Shown: piece after piece, positions 47,635 through 58,299 of the stretch
How positions within the stretch are numbered: the stretch's first letter is position 1
Layout: each line of letters begins with the position of its first letter
Assembly: GCF_009856865.1 (NCBI RefSeq)
Contig: NZ_WVUD01000026.1
Span: forward strand, 1 to 61,505
Length of the DNA stretch: 61,505 nt
Direction: 5' to 3'
Origin: Solidesulfovibrio aerotolerans
GTDB lineage: Bacteria; Desulfobacterota; Desulfovibrionia; Desulfovibrionales; Desulfovibrionaceae
The notes under the pieces: generated by a model
Seen by the model: only the letters and a program-made list of their open reading frames with translations
What the model was told of the DNA's origin: nothing
Database searches by the model: none
Position numbers and translations under genes: made by a program

Positions 47635-48048
47635 CTACTTAAAGTCCGGGACTTTGACCTTGCGGTCGATGCGTTTGGCCGCAGTCGCGTCTTCGCGAGC
47701 CTTGGCCTCGTCGCCGAGCTTCATATAGACCATGGCCCGGTTGCCAAAGGCTTCGGCCAGCTTGGTATCGGTTTCCACCGCTTTGGTATAGTCGGCCAGG
47801 GCCTGTTGCAGATCGTTTTTGGCCTCATGGCACATGCCGCGCAGATTGTAGGCGCTGGCCAGATTCTTGGCATCCACCGCCGGATTGGCGATGATGCGCC
47901 CAAAGGCCGCAATGGCCGTGTCCATGTCGCCCTTGGTGGCGGCGGTCATGCCCTGGGCATAGTCGTCGTTCGGGTTGGCCTGGGCCAGGGCTGGAAAAGC
48001 CAGGACCAGAACCAGCAGCAGCAGCGTCGTGCGGAGGCGATTATCCAT
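47635..48048 (-). CDS. Secreted tetratricopeptide-repeat protein
   Basis: 137 residues. Signal peptide at 1-24 (LRTTLLLLVLVLAFPALAQA) with likely cleavage after AQA. Then about three TPR helices pairs (YAQGMTAATKGDMDTAIAAF; ASAYNLRGMCHEAKNDLQQAL; AEAFGNRAMVYMKLGDEAKA). It probably works in the periplasm as a scaffold; the partner is unknown. The dnaJ stop lies two bases upstream, so they are cotranscribed. Confidence 0.82.
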   Translation of the reverse strand: MDNRLRTTLLLLVLVLAFPALAQANPNDDYAQGMTAATKGDMDTAIAAFGRIIANPAVDAKNLASAYNLRGMCHEAKNDLQQALADYTKAVETDTKLAEAFGNRAMVYMKLGDEAKAREDATAAKRIDRKVKVPDFK

Positions 48049-48049
48049 G

Positions 48050-49159
48050 TCAGTTCCCCATAGCCTCTTTGGCTTTACGAAAAAAACTCTTCACTTTTTT
48101 CATAGGCTTTTGCTCGTCGAGGGATTCGAATTCGCGCAAAAGCTCTTCTTGCTTCTTGGTCAACCCGCGCGGCGTCGTCACGGTCACATGGACCAGCAGA
48201 TCGCCCCGCCGGCTGGAGCCCGGCACCGGCATGCCCAGGCCGCGCAAGGAAAAGACCTCGCCGCTTTGCGTCCCTTTGGGAATCTCCATGGATTCCTCGC
48301 CGTCCAGGGTGGGCACGTCGATTTTATGCCCAAGAGCCGCCTGCACAAAGGTGATGTCCTGGCGATAGAGCAGATCCTGGCCCTGGCGCTCAAACACCTT
48401 GTCCGGCTCGACATGCAGGATGACATAGAGGTCGCCGGGCGGGCCGCCGTGCAGTCCCGGGTCGCCCTCGCCGCGAAGGCGCAAGCGGCTGCCGTCATCC
48501 ACGCCGGCCGGCACGCGGACCTTGAGTTCGCGGGTCTGGCGGGTGATGCCCCGGCCGCGGCATTCCTTGCAGGGCGTGGCGATGACGCGCCCCTCGCCCC
48601 GGCACACCGGGCAGGTGACGGCGATGCGGAAAAAGCCCTGGGTCTGGATGACCTGGCCGGCTCCGCCGCACTGCTTGCAGGTTTCGGCCGAGGTGCCGGG
48701 TTCGGCCCCGGAACCGTTGCAGACATGGCACTGGACGTTTTTGGGGATTTTCAGCTCAACTTCGCTGCCCTTGGCCGCATCGCGGAAAGACACCGTCAGG
48801 TCGTAGCGCAGATCGTTTCCGGCTTGCGGGCGGGGTCCGCGCGTGGTGCGGCCGCCGAAGCCGAAAAACTCCCCGAAAATGTCGGAAAAGGCACTGAAGA
48901 CATCGTCGGTGGTGCCAAAGCCCCCAAACCCGTTGCCGCCCATGCCTTCATGGCCGAAACGGTCGTATCTGGCTCTGTTTTCCGGGTTGCGCAACACCTC
49001 GTAGGCCTCGGCCGCTTCCTTGAATTTGGATTCGGCCTCGGGATCATCCTGGTTGCGGTCGGGGTGGAACTTAAAGGCCTGCTGGCGGTAGGCCTTTTTG
49101 ATCGTTTCCTCGTCGGCGTCTCGCTCGACGCCGAGAATTTCATAATAATCCCGGGGCAT
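48050..49159 (-). CDS. dnaJ: Chaperone DnaJ
   Basis: 369 residues, complete type I DnaJ. J domain with HPD (FKFHPDRN), G/F region ([20 protein letters not shown]), and four zinc-finger repeats ([32 protein letters not shown]). The C-terminal client-binding domains end in [12 protein letters not shown]. It delivers unfolded clients to DnaK and stimulates its ATPase. It lies eight bases after rpoZ on the same strand. Confidence 0.97.
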   Translation of the reverse strand: MPRDYYEILGVERDADEETIKKAYRQQAFKFHPDRNQDDPEAESKFKEAAEAYEVLRNPENRARYDRFGHEGMGGNGFGGFGTTDDVFSAFSDIFGEFFGFGGRTTRGPRPQAGNDLRYDLTVSFRDAAKGSEVELKIPKNVQCHVCNGSGAEPGTSAETCKQCGGAGQVIQTQGFFRIAVTCPVCRGEGRVIATPCKECRGRGITRQTRELKVRVPAGVDDGSRLRLRGEGDPGLHGGPPGDLYVILHVEPDKVFERQGQDLLYRQDITFVQAALGHKIDVPTLDGEESMEIPKGTQSGEVFSLRGLGMPVPGSSRRGDLLVHVTVTTPRGLTKKQEELLREFESLDEQKPMKKVKSFFRKAKEAMGN

Positions 49160-49167
49160 TGTTTCTT

Positions 49168-49392
49168 CTAGTTGTTTTCAGGAAGCACGACGCCCGCTTC
49201 CACAATGGACTCGGCCGGCAACACTTCGCCGGCGGCGATCTCCCGCAGGGCGGTGACGACTTCCTTGTTTTTGCACTCGATCAGCGGCTCGTACCCTTCC
49301 CGGTACTGGTGCACCCGCTTGATGGCCATCTGCACGATAAGAAAGCGGTTGTTGATTTTTTCCAGGCAATCTTCAACGGTAATGCGCGCCAT
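49168..49392 (-). CDS. rpoZ: RNA polymerase omega subunit
   Basis: 74 residues: [20 protein letters not shown] then [11 protein letters not shown]. This is the RpoZ fold that supports assembly of beta prime. RBS CAAGGAGAATCGC. First gene of the rpoZ-dnaJ-TPR-moaC series. The 403-base gap upstream to the MoaD-like gene holds no other gene I can support; it contains a perfect palindrome at 49509-49524 and a TTGACT-17-TACAAG promoter-like pair on the minus strand near 49547-49581. Confidence 0.93.
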   Translation of the reverse strand: MARITVEDCLEKINNRFLIVQMAIKRVHQYREGYEPLIECKNKEVVTALREIAAGEVLPAESIVEAGVVLPENN

Positions 49393-49508
49393 GCGATTCT
49401 CCTTGCACGTTGGATGCGGTAGGACGTTTTGCCGGAGCGCTGTTGCGCTACCCTGGTAAGACGTTTTTTCGCCGCGTCAAGGGGTCTTTCCCTTGCTCGG
49501 CCGGATCG

Positions 49509-49524
49509 GCCCGACCGGTCGGGC
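49509..49524. promoter_or_regulatory. Perfect 16-base palindrome upstream of rpoZ
   Basis: GCCCGACCGGTCGGGC equals its own reverse complement. It lies 117 bases before the rpoZ start, in the region where a promoter is expected, so it may be an operator. No protein can be assigned. Confidence 0.35.
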
Positions 49525-49795
49525 GATTGAATTCCAACGCGAAACATTGACTTGTATTCCATGTTTTACCAGGAGTCAAGCCAAAGTGTACCGCTTCCCC
49601 AGGGGCCGCCAGTACGCCAGACAACACAAAAACGCCGCGCCACAACTGCGGGGACGGGTTGCCGTTGCCTGCGCCATACCGTTTTGCCCAGAGAAGGCAA
49701 GGAAAATGCGACGGGCCGCGCTGCGGCACCGCGCAGAAAAACAGGGGATACGCGCCGATGGCAGCCCCTCCAGCCGAGCGGGCAAACAACCCGCA

Positions 49796-50071
49796 TCAGC
49801 CCATCTTTTTAAAACCCAGCAAGACGCGGTACGGACCGGGCACGCCCTGGGGGGCCAAGGCCACCCTGTCTCCGCCGGTCACGACGGCCAGATCCGGCGT
49901 GAAGGCCTTGCCGTTGACAAAAAAAACCTCGACCGCATCCGGTGACAGGTCGAGCATGGCCAGGAACTCCTCCCCGGTCATCTCGCCTGTCACAGCGACC
50001 GTTTTGGGATTATCCCAGTTGCGCTCCCGAAACGTATCGGCGAGTCCCATAAACGCGCGCAGTTCAATCAT
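49796..50071 (-). CDS. MoaD/ThiS-like ubiquitin-fold protein linked to aldehyde oxidoreductase
   Basis: 91 residues from ATG 50071. Beta-grasp fold of sulfur-carrier type (IELRAFMGLADTF; VEVFFVNGKAF; LAVVTGGDRVALAPQGVPGP). Sulfur carriers end in GG, but this one ends FKKMG, so thiocarboxylate formation at a C-terminal diglycine is doubtful. MoaD-like genes often accompany AOR genes, and this lies 269 bases downstream of one on the same strand. It may help pterin cofactor assembly or have become a regulatory subunit. Confidence 0.75.
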   Translation of the reverse strand: MIELRAFMGLADTFRERNWDNPKTVAVTGEMTGEEFLAMLDLSPDAVEVFFVNGKAFTPDLAVVTGGDRVALAPQGVPGPYRVLLGFKKMG

Positions 50072-50340
50072 TGCAGGCACGTCGGAGAACCTCCTCAAAC
50101 GCCCACCATGGCCGGGCGGCGTCTGTGCTTCCCGTGGGGGAATGTTGTGGCGCATCCAAACTATTAAAGGTGAACGACGATCCGCCGTTCACCTTTATTT
50201 GTCAAACATTGCAAGCCATTCACCCCAGCCTTGCGACTGCTTTGCCCGGCGTTTCGAGCGGATCGAAACGCCGGGCCGGCAATGGCGAACCCTTGGTATA
50301 CCGCGACCGGAAACGGTCGCGGATTCCCTTGGACCATTTC

Positions 50341-52068
50341 CTAGAAGTTAAACACCTCATCGATCTCGGCATCCGTGAAATCCCAGGTCACATCGTGCGG
50401 GGCGCACTTTTCCTCGAAGAATTCCGGCAACCGGTCATGGGCGTTGGTGAAACCAGCCTGCTGGTTAAAGCCGCGTTCGGCCTTGAGGATGGTCTTGCCG
50501 AGAGCAACAACGTCATCCCCGGTCAGGGCGAGGTTGTAACGGGCGTTGATCATTTCCACCAGGGCGTTAAAGCCGTCGGCGATATCCAAGATGGCGAAGG
50601 CGATGAACAGGCACATGCCGGTGCTGTCAACGGCAGCGGTGGCGATTTGCAGGTTGCGCGACAGTTCCACCTGGCCGGCCTTGCCCAGCGGATCAACAAA
50701 GCCACCAACCTTGAGGATGTTGGTGGCAACCGCGTATCCGGCGGTGTGGTCAGCACCCATGGGGGTGGTGGCGTAGGTCAGGCCGACGCCCTTGACGGCG
50801 CGGGGATCGTAGGCCGGGATCGCCTGGTTTTTGACCACCGGCACCCGGGTCAGGCCATACATCTGGCCCAAAGCCCCGGCACCGCTGCCGACAATGCGGC
50901 CCAGCGGCGTTCCTTTGCGGATCTCCTGGATCAGCTCCAACATGGCCTTGGCGTCGCCCCAGGGAATGATGCCGGCTTCCATGGCCACGCCGACAGTGAC
51001 GGAGACTTCGATGGAATCCACACCGACATCGTCAAATTCCCGGTCGGCGTAGGCGATGGCGTCCAGGTCGTCCACGCAGGCATTGGCACCGAGCGCCCAG
51101 ATGGTCTCGTACTCAAAGCCGCTGGTGAGGTACTTTTCATCCTTGTCGTTGTACTGCTGGGAGCAGCGGATGATGCAGCCGGCATGGCAGCCGTGGGTCG
51201 TCTTGCCTTTGCGGGCCTCAATGGTGGCGGCCATGGTCTCGCCGCCGATGTTGTTGGCCCATTCGTTGCGGCCGCTACGGAAGTTCTTCGTGGGCAGGCC
51301 GCCGGCTTCGTTGAGGATATTGACCAGGATGTTGGTGCCGTACTTGGGCAGGCCCTGGCCGGTGACCGGATGGGTGGTCAGCGCGTTGGTGAAACGCTTG
51401 GAAGCGGCCTTGAACTCCTCGGGATTGGCGATGGCGACTGCGCCGGCACCGGTGTCGTCGATGACGACAGCCTTGATCTTTTTGGAGCCCATGACGGCAC
51501 CCAGGCCGCCGCGTCCGGCGCTGCGGATGTTGCTCTGGGGATCGGCAAAGGAGATGTTGGCCGCCGTCAACCGCATCTCACCGGCCGGTCCGACGATGCC
51601 CACGCCGACCTTGGGACCGTATTGCGCCTGCAGGACTTTGATGGCTTCGTAGTTGCCCATGCCGATGATCGCAGCCGGGGCTTCTTCGATGGTCACGCCG
51701 TCCATGGTCACTTTGACGACGTAAAATTTGTCTTCTTCAGGAATGCCCTCGAACACAATGGCCTTGATGTCCATTTTGGACATCTTCTGCGCAAACGTGC
51801 CGCCGGAGTTGCTTTCCTTGATGCCGCCGGTGAGCGGGCTCTTGGCACCGCAGGACAGCCGGCCGGAGTTGGCCGCGCTGGTGCCGGTCAAAAAGCCGGG
51901 AGCAAAAACGAGCTTGTTGTATTTTCCCAAGGGGTGACACGTCGGTTTCACTTCGTTGGCAACGAAAATGGACGTGAGCGCCCGACCCGCCAGACCAGCG
52001 TACTGTTCAGGGCATTCCTCGATTTTCACAGCCTTCGAAGCCATATCGACTCTGATAAACTTTGACAT
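50341..52068 (-). CDS. Aldehyde:ferredoxin oxidoreductase, second paralogue
   Basis: 575 residues from ATG 52068 (AGAGGGTAAT upstream). AOR family: IRSAGRGGLGAVMGSKKIKA for the pterin site, cluster cysteines 294, 298 and 302 (GCHAGCIIRC, CX3CX3C), and a further cysteine near 494 (STGMCLFIAF). The cysteine spacing differs from the first AOR here (CX2CX3C), so the two belong to different subfamilies with probably different aldehydes. It oxidises aldehydes to acids and reduces ferredoxin in the cytoplasm. A candidate sigma54 promoter lies about 200 bases upstream. Confidence 0.92.
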   Translation of the reverse strand: MSKFIRVDMASKAVKIEECPEQYAGLAGRALTSIFVANEVKPTCHPLGKYNKLVFAPGFLTGTSAANSGRLSCGAKSPLTGGIKESNSGGTFAQKMSKMDIKAIVFEGIPEEDKFYVVKVTMDGVTIEEAPAAIIGMGNYEAIKVLQAQYGPKVGVGIVGPAGEMRLTAANISFADPQSNIRSAGRGGLGAVMGSKKIKAVVIDDTGAGAVAIANPEEFKAASKRFTNALTTHPVTGQGLPKYGTNILVNILNEAGGLPTKNFRSGRNEWANNIGGETMAATIEARKGKTTHGCHAGCIIRCSQQYNDKDEKYLTSGFEYETIWALGANACVDDLDAIAYADREFDDVGVDSIEVSVTVGVAMEAGIIPWGDAKAMLELIQEIRKGTPLGRIVGSGAGALGQMYGLTRVPVVKNQAIPAYDPRAVKGVGLTYATTPMGADHTAGYAVATNILKVGGFVDPLGKAGQVELSRNLQIATAAVDSTGMCLFIAFAILDIADGFNALVEMINARYNLALTGDDVVALGKTILKAERGFNQQAGFTNAHDRLPEFFEEKCAPHDVTWDFTDAEIDEVFNF

Positions 52069-52275
52069 ATTACCCTCTGTTTTTATTAACATAATTTTGG
52101 CCACAACGGCCTGACGATCCGCCGCATGCTCACCACGAGTGTTATTGACCTGATCCCCAAGCCCTGTTCTCCTGCACCGCACCCCGGATTCAGGGGGCAC
52201 CAGCCGCGTTCCAACCTGCGGGCGTGGCCGATGCTGGCTGGGGCAGAAAAGAGGCTCTGTGTTAGGTTAAAATAA

Positions 52276-52290
52276 GCAAGTATTGCTCCA
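52276..52290 (-). promoter_or_regulatory. Candidate sigma54 promoter for the second aldehyde oxidoreductase
   Basis: On the minus strand TGGAGCAATACTTGC has GG and GC separated by ten bases and the -12 TTGC intact; the -24 element is TGGAGC rather than TGGCAC. The leader to the ATG would be about 195 bases. Confidence 0.45.
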
Positions 52291-52603
52291 TACAGCAATT
52301 ATCAAAATAAATAAGATAGTTACCTGTTTTTCAAGAGAATCGGGCGCAACCATTTACGGCCTGTCGTGACCGACAGCGAAGCGAAACGGAGCAGGCAGGA
52401 AGGGTCCGGCGTTATGTTAGATTAAATATTATAGCGGATTGGGAACGGGGAGGAGAAAGGACACACCCCGTGCTCCATTTGGGTCAAAATGTCACAGGCG
52501 TGATTTGGTTGTGGCCAAGCCAGCCCAGTTTGGCGCGCACTTTGGCCCTGACGCGGCGCGAAAAAGCCATTTTTAGTACGCGGTTGGAGCCGCAAGGGCT
52601 TTG

Positions 52604-52727
52604 GCAGGGCCTGGCAGCGCGCGCAGGAATGCGCGAAACCCGCTTGCGCCCGCAGCCCGTGAGGGACGTCGCAGGGCATGGCAGCGCAACCAAGGACGCG
52701 CGAAACGCCTTTGCACCCGCAGCCCGC
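52604..52727 (+). repeat. Two tandem imperfect ~57-base repeats (period 67) upstream of acs
   Basis: Copy 1 (52604 to about 52660) and copy 2 (52671 to about 52727) share GCAGGGC(C/A)TGGCAGCGC, then (A/T)GCGCGAAAC-like and GC(G/A)CCCGCAGCCCG segments in the same order. They lie in the 900-base gap between the divergent aldehyde oxidoreductase and acetyl-CoA synthetase genes, about 240-370 bases before the acs start. No gene was found in the gap. Confidence 0.65.
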
Positions 52728-52969
52728 GACCGGGCACCGCCGGCCGGAAGTCTTGAGGCCTCCCGCCCGGGCTTCCCCCCCACTGACCAGAAACGGGAGT
52801 CGCCCGGTCGGCGAACGGCGTCGATTTCTCGGTAAACGGTCTTTAATATTTGGGCCAATACGATTATTGCGTTGTTGCCGCCACTGACCGAAAATCGCTG
52901 GCCGGGCCGCGCGCTTTTGGGGCAAGGTCCGCCAGACGCGACGCATAATCCCAAACACGGGGGGAATTC

Positions 52970-54955
<1,986 letters not shown>

Positions 54956-54978
54956 TCGGACGCGGACAGATACAATGA

Positions 54979-55027
54979 AAACCGCCGGCCCAGGGACAAA
55001 ATCCCCGGGCCGGCGGTTTCGTCTTCC
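54979..55027 (+). terminator. Terminator after acs
   Basis: AAACCGCCGGCCC (54979-54991) pairs with GGGCCGGCGGTTT (55007-55019), followed by CGTCTT. The stem could also end the convergent small gene. Confidence 0.72.
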
Positions 55028-55036
55028 CCCGACCGC

Positions 55037-55180
55037 TTACAACCTCCCGCCCACCAGCCCCAATATCCCGATGGCGATGAGGTAAACGGCCACTATCAAG
55101 TTGAGCAGACGCGGCATGACCAGAATCAAAATGCCGGCAATCAGCGCGATAATCGGTTGCATGTGCATGTTGAGCATCAT
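55037..55180 (-). CDS. DUF3096-like small membrane protein, 47 aa
   Basis: ATG 55180 to TAA 55037. It contains MQPIIALIAGILILVMPRLL followed by NLIVAVYLIAIGILGLVGG, two hydrophobic helices joined by a Pro-Arg turn, the pattern of DUF3096 proteins of about 50 residues. A run of five G (AAAGGGGGCTTCCC) lies before the start; a second ATG follows directly, and ATGs at codons 5 and 7 are alternative starts. Function unknown. Confidence 0.8.
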   Translation of the reverse strand: MMLNMHMQPIIALIAGILILVMPRLLNLIVAVYLIAIGILGLVGGRL

Positions 55181-55438
55181 GGGAAGCCCCCTTTTTTGTG
55201 GTGCTGCGCCCAGCCAAAACGCTGGGACGATACTTTCTTCCTACGCTCTTTTCCCGGCACGACAATGACCAATCCGTGCGTGAAGCGGTGGACCCGGCCG
55301 CCCCACCTCGATTCCTTCCCGGATTTGCCCCCCAAATTTGCATGGACGTCGCCGGCCGAGTGCGGGATAGTGGTCGCAATCGTTTTGAGGCAACCGCCGC
55401 ACCAGACCGCATAACCATCTGCCAATCCAACGTAATCC

Positions 55439-57283
55439 ATGCACTTGAGACCGCTCTTTTATACCAGCCTCACTGCCGCCGCCCTGCTCGGCGGCCTGTT
55501 TGCCAACTCCCTGGAACCGGCCCGACGCGTGGACGCCTGGACGTCCGATCTGTGGCACGTGGTCGCCGGCAAACGCTACGAACCCAGCCGCGTGGCCGTG
55601 GCGCTGCTCGACGACGCGGCGCTGGCCGCCGAACCCGACCGGCCGCTGGTCTTTTGGGGACCGCTCTACGCCAAGATACTCGCCCGCCTGCGACAGGTCG
55701 GGGCCGTGGCCGTTGGCATGGACATCCAGCCGGCCTTGAGCCCCGTCACCTGGATGGACATTATCGGCGCGGACACCAGCCGCGATTTTGACCGGGAATT
55801 CATGCTGGAACTGTCCAAAGGCAACGTCATCCTGGCCGCCAGCGTGTCCACCGAATCCGGCGAGGCGTCGTTCAGTCTGCCGGCCATGGACTATCTGCTG
55901 GCCCTGCCCCATCATGAGGCCGACCTGGGGCTGACCAACGTGCCGCTGGACCGCGACGGTGTGGTGCGCCGCTTTGCCCCGGCGCTGTACGGTGAAGGGG
56001 AGCCGCGCCTGTCCTTTGCCGCGGCCCTGGCTCAGAAAGCCGCCCCCGACGCCCCGGGACTGGCCGGCTTGGACGACCGGCAGGCACTTGCGCCCCGGCC
56101 CATCCCCTTTGCCGGCCCGCCCGGCACCTTTGCCCCGGTGAGTTTTGCCCGGCTGCTGGCCCCGGAGGCCTTAAGCGACCCCCAGGTTCAGGCCCTGGCC
56201 GGGAAAATCGTCATCCTGGGCATCGACATCCACGGTGCCCATGACCGGCTGGCTTCGCCCTATTCCCTGCCGCTTATTGGCGCGCCCAGGGAATTTATGC
56301 CCGGCCCGGAAATCCACGCCAACATCATCGAAGCCCTGCTCACCGGGCGCAGCCTGTCGCCCATTGGCTCGGGCGCGGCAGCGGCGCTGTGGCTGCCGTT
56401 TCTGGCGGCCTGCTCCCTGGCCTGTTCCCGGCTTGGCCCCGGACGTTCGGCCCTGGCCGGCGGCGGGCTGGGGATTATCGCCTTTGGCCTGGGCTACGCC
56501 CTGTTCCTCAAAGGCCTGCTTTTGCCCCTGGCCGGCCTTGACCTCGGCTTGGTCGCCATCTGGGCCGGCGCCAATGCCGTGCGCTTAACCCGCGGCGAGC
56601 GCGAAAAGGCCCATATCCGCCAAGCCTTTGGCAAATACGTGTCCGAGGCGGCCATTACCGCCATCCTGGCCAGCGGCAAGCCGCCAGCTCCCGGCGGGTC
56701 CTCGGCCACGGTCACCATCCTGTTCTCGGATATCCGCAATTTCACGACATTAAGTGAAAAACTCACGGCCGAGCAGGTGGTGGAACTCTTAAACGTCTAT
56801 TTTTCCAAGGTCTGCGACATCATCCTGGCCAACGGCGGCATGATCGACAAATTCATCGGCGACGCGGTCATGGCCGTCTTCGGCGCGCCGCTGGCCGATC
56901 CCAAACATGCCAGGCAAGCCCTTGCCACGGCCCTTGGCATGGTTGCTGCTGCAACGGAATTTGAAGATTGGATGCGAAACCGCTTTCCGCACTTGGGCGA
57001 CTGGCGGTTTCGTATAGGCGTTGGGCTGCACAGCGGTCCGGCCGTTGTCGGCAACATCGGCTCAAAGCAGCGGCTGGATTTCACGGTCATCGGCGACACC
57101 GTCAACACGGCCTCGCGCCTGGAAGGCTTCACCAAGGAAATGGGTTGTCCGGTGGTGGCCAGCCAGACCGTGGTGGACATGGCCGGCGCGGGCGTCGTCA
57201 CGGGACGCCAGGAACTGGCCCATGTCAAAGGCAAAAGCGAACCTGTGCCGGCCCTGGAAATCCTCGGGCTGGCTGCAAATTAA
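55439..57283 (+). CDS. CHASE2-domain class III adenylate cyclase
   Basis: 614 residues. N-terminal TM helix (LFYTSLTAAALLGGLFANSL), an extracytoplasmic CHASE2 sensor at about 30-310 (VAVALLDDAAL; AVAVGMDIQPAL; IVILGIDIHGAHD), three TM helices at about 320-395, then a cyclase domain. Metal-binding aspartates are in FSDIRNFT and IGDAVMAVFG, the purine-selecting Lys is in IDKFIGD, and Asp and Arg are in VIGDTVNTASRLEG. It makes cAMP in response to an unknown external signal. A FecR-like secreted protein gene follows 16 bases later. Confidence 0.92.
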   Translation: MHLRPLFYTSLTAAALLGGLFANSLEPARRVDAWTSDLWHVVAGKRYEPSRVAVALLDDAALAAEPDRPLVFWGPLYAKILARLRQVGAVAVGMDIQPALSPVTWMDIIGADTSRDFDREFMLELSKGNVILAASVSTESGEASFSLPAMDYLLALPHHEADLGLTNVPLDRDGVVRRFAPALYGEGEPRLSFAAALAQKAAPDAPGLAGLDDRQALAPRPIPFAGPPGTFAPVSFARLLAPEALSDPQVQALAGKIVILGIDIHGAHDRLASPYSLPLIGAPREFMPGPEIHANIIEALLTGRSLSPIGSGAAAALWLPFLAACSLACSRLGPGRSALAGGGLGIIAFGLGYALFLKGLLLPLAGLDLGLVAIWAGANAVRLTRGEREKAHIRQAFGKYVSEAAITAILASGKPPAPGGSSATVTILFSDIRNFTTLSEKLTAEQVVELLNVYFSKVCDIILANGGMIDKFIGDAVMAVFGAPLADPKHARQALATALGMVAAATEFEDWMRNRFPHLGDWRFRIGVGLHSGPAVVGNIGSKQRLDFTVIGDTVNTASRLEGFTKEMGCPVVASQTVVDMAGAGVVTGRQELAHVKGKSEPVPALEILGLAAN

Positions 57284-57299
57284 ACGAAAAGGAGCGGCC

Positions 57300-57956
57300 A
57301 TGCGTCCCACGCTCACCTTCACATGCACCCTGCTGGTAGTGGCTTCCCTCCTGTGCGGCACCGCCTGGGCCGATGCTCCCCGGCTGGTCTGCCTGGTCTC
57401 GACGGTCAACGGGCCGGTAAGCCTGTCTCCGGGCGATGGCCCGAAAAAACCCCTGGAACTCTTCACCCGCCTGCGCGAAGGCGAACGTCTGGAACTGGGA
57501 CGCGGGGCCCAGGCCCAACTCGCCTTTTTGCAAAAGGGCCAGCGCGAAACCTGGACCGGCCCGGCCACCGTGCTCATCACCGCCGAGGGTGGGCAAAGCC
57601 CGGACAGCACCGTGCCGCCGGTCATCGACAAGCTGCCCCTGCGCTCCAAACCAGCCGGCGGCGAAGCCTCGTCCATCCTGACCCAGGCCGGCGAACAGGC
57701 AACCGCCCAGGTCAAGACCCGGGAGGTCACCCTGCCCGAAGACAAGCCGCTCAGTGACGAGGAGCGGGCGCAATTGGCCGAAACCGAAGGGCAAGTGGCC
57801 GAACTGCGCAAAATCGCCGCCCCGGGCGACGTCGGACCGGATATCGTGCTGCTGGAAGAACTGACCCGCCTGGAACAGCGTCGCCGCCTGTCCGAAGAAC
57901 TGCACCGGCTGCGCGAGGCCTACCCGGACAACGCCACCCTGGCCAACTGGGAATAA
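57300..57956 (+). CDS. Secreted FecR-like protein
   Basis: 218 residues from ATG 57300 (AAAGGAGCGGCC). Signal peptide about 1-25 (LLVVASLLCGTAWA). Residues 30-95 look FecR-like: a repeat-prone beta segment LVSTVNGPVSLSPGD, then LREGERLELGRGAQAQLAFL and ETWTGPATVLI. The rest is charged and helical, with a coiled-coil-like end (ELTRLEQRRRLSEELHRLRE). FecR-domain proteins are common partners of CHASE2 proteins, so it probably modulates or delivers the cyclase signal in the periplasm. Confidence 0.78.
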   Translation: MRPTLTFTCTLLVVASLLCGTAWADAPRLVCLVSTVNGPVSLSPGDGPKKPLELFTRLREGERLELGRGAQAQLAFLQKGQRETWTGPATVLITAEGGQSPDSTVPPVIDKLPLRSKPAGGEASSILTQAGEQATAQVKTREVTLPEDKPLSDEERAQLAETEGQVAELRKIAAPGDVGPDIVLLEELTRLEQRRRLSEELHRLREAYPDNATLANWE

Positions 57957-57962
57957 AAAAGA

Positions 57963-58017
57963 GGCAGAAGAAGCCTCCGGCGGCCGGGGGGGATAATCCC
58001 CCCCGGACCCCCTTGAT
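57963..58017 (+). repeat. Intergenic repeat module A, copy 2
   Basis: GGCAGAAGAAGCCTCCGGCG, then a perfect hairpin CCGGGGGG-ATAAT-CCCCCCGG-like core, then ACCCCCTTGAT. It begins directly after the stop of the FecR-like gene, like a 3'-end element. Confidence 0.8.
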
Positions 58018-58115
58018 GCGAAAAGTCTTCCAAGGGGTTTTTGGCATGGGCTGGCAATCTGGCTGGCTGTGAACCGGGACAGCCAAGAAGGCGTTTGACA
58101 AGAAACACCGTTGCT

Positions 58116-58168
58116 CCGGCGGCCAAAGGGAGTGACAGCCCTTTGGAATCCCACCTGGAGGCAAGGGG
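58116..58168 (+). repeat. Intergenic repeat module B, copy 2
   Basis: CCGGCGGCCAAAGGG, short loop, CCCTTTGGAATCCCACCTGG, then AGGCAAGGGG; same as 25075-25124 on the opposite strand. With module A it fills most of the 343-base gap between the convergent FecR-like and ygiQ genes. No gene lies in this gap. Confidence 0.78.
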
Positions 58169-58299
58169 TTACAGGGAAACGACGTTGCCGCGACGGTTGG
58201 TGGGACGAAAATGCACTTCCGTCGAATGGGCACTGCCGCAGGGCAAGCTTAACGGGAATCCCCGCGACTGCGGCCCAATCGAAGCGGCTCGCACGCGCC

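Noticed and set aside
49493-50351. Plus-strand frames upstream of and across the MoaD-like gene
   Set aside because: They are antisense to the MoaD-like gene or lie in the noncoding rpoZ upstream region. No SD or domain supports them.
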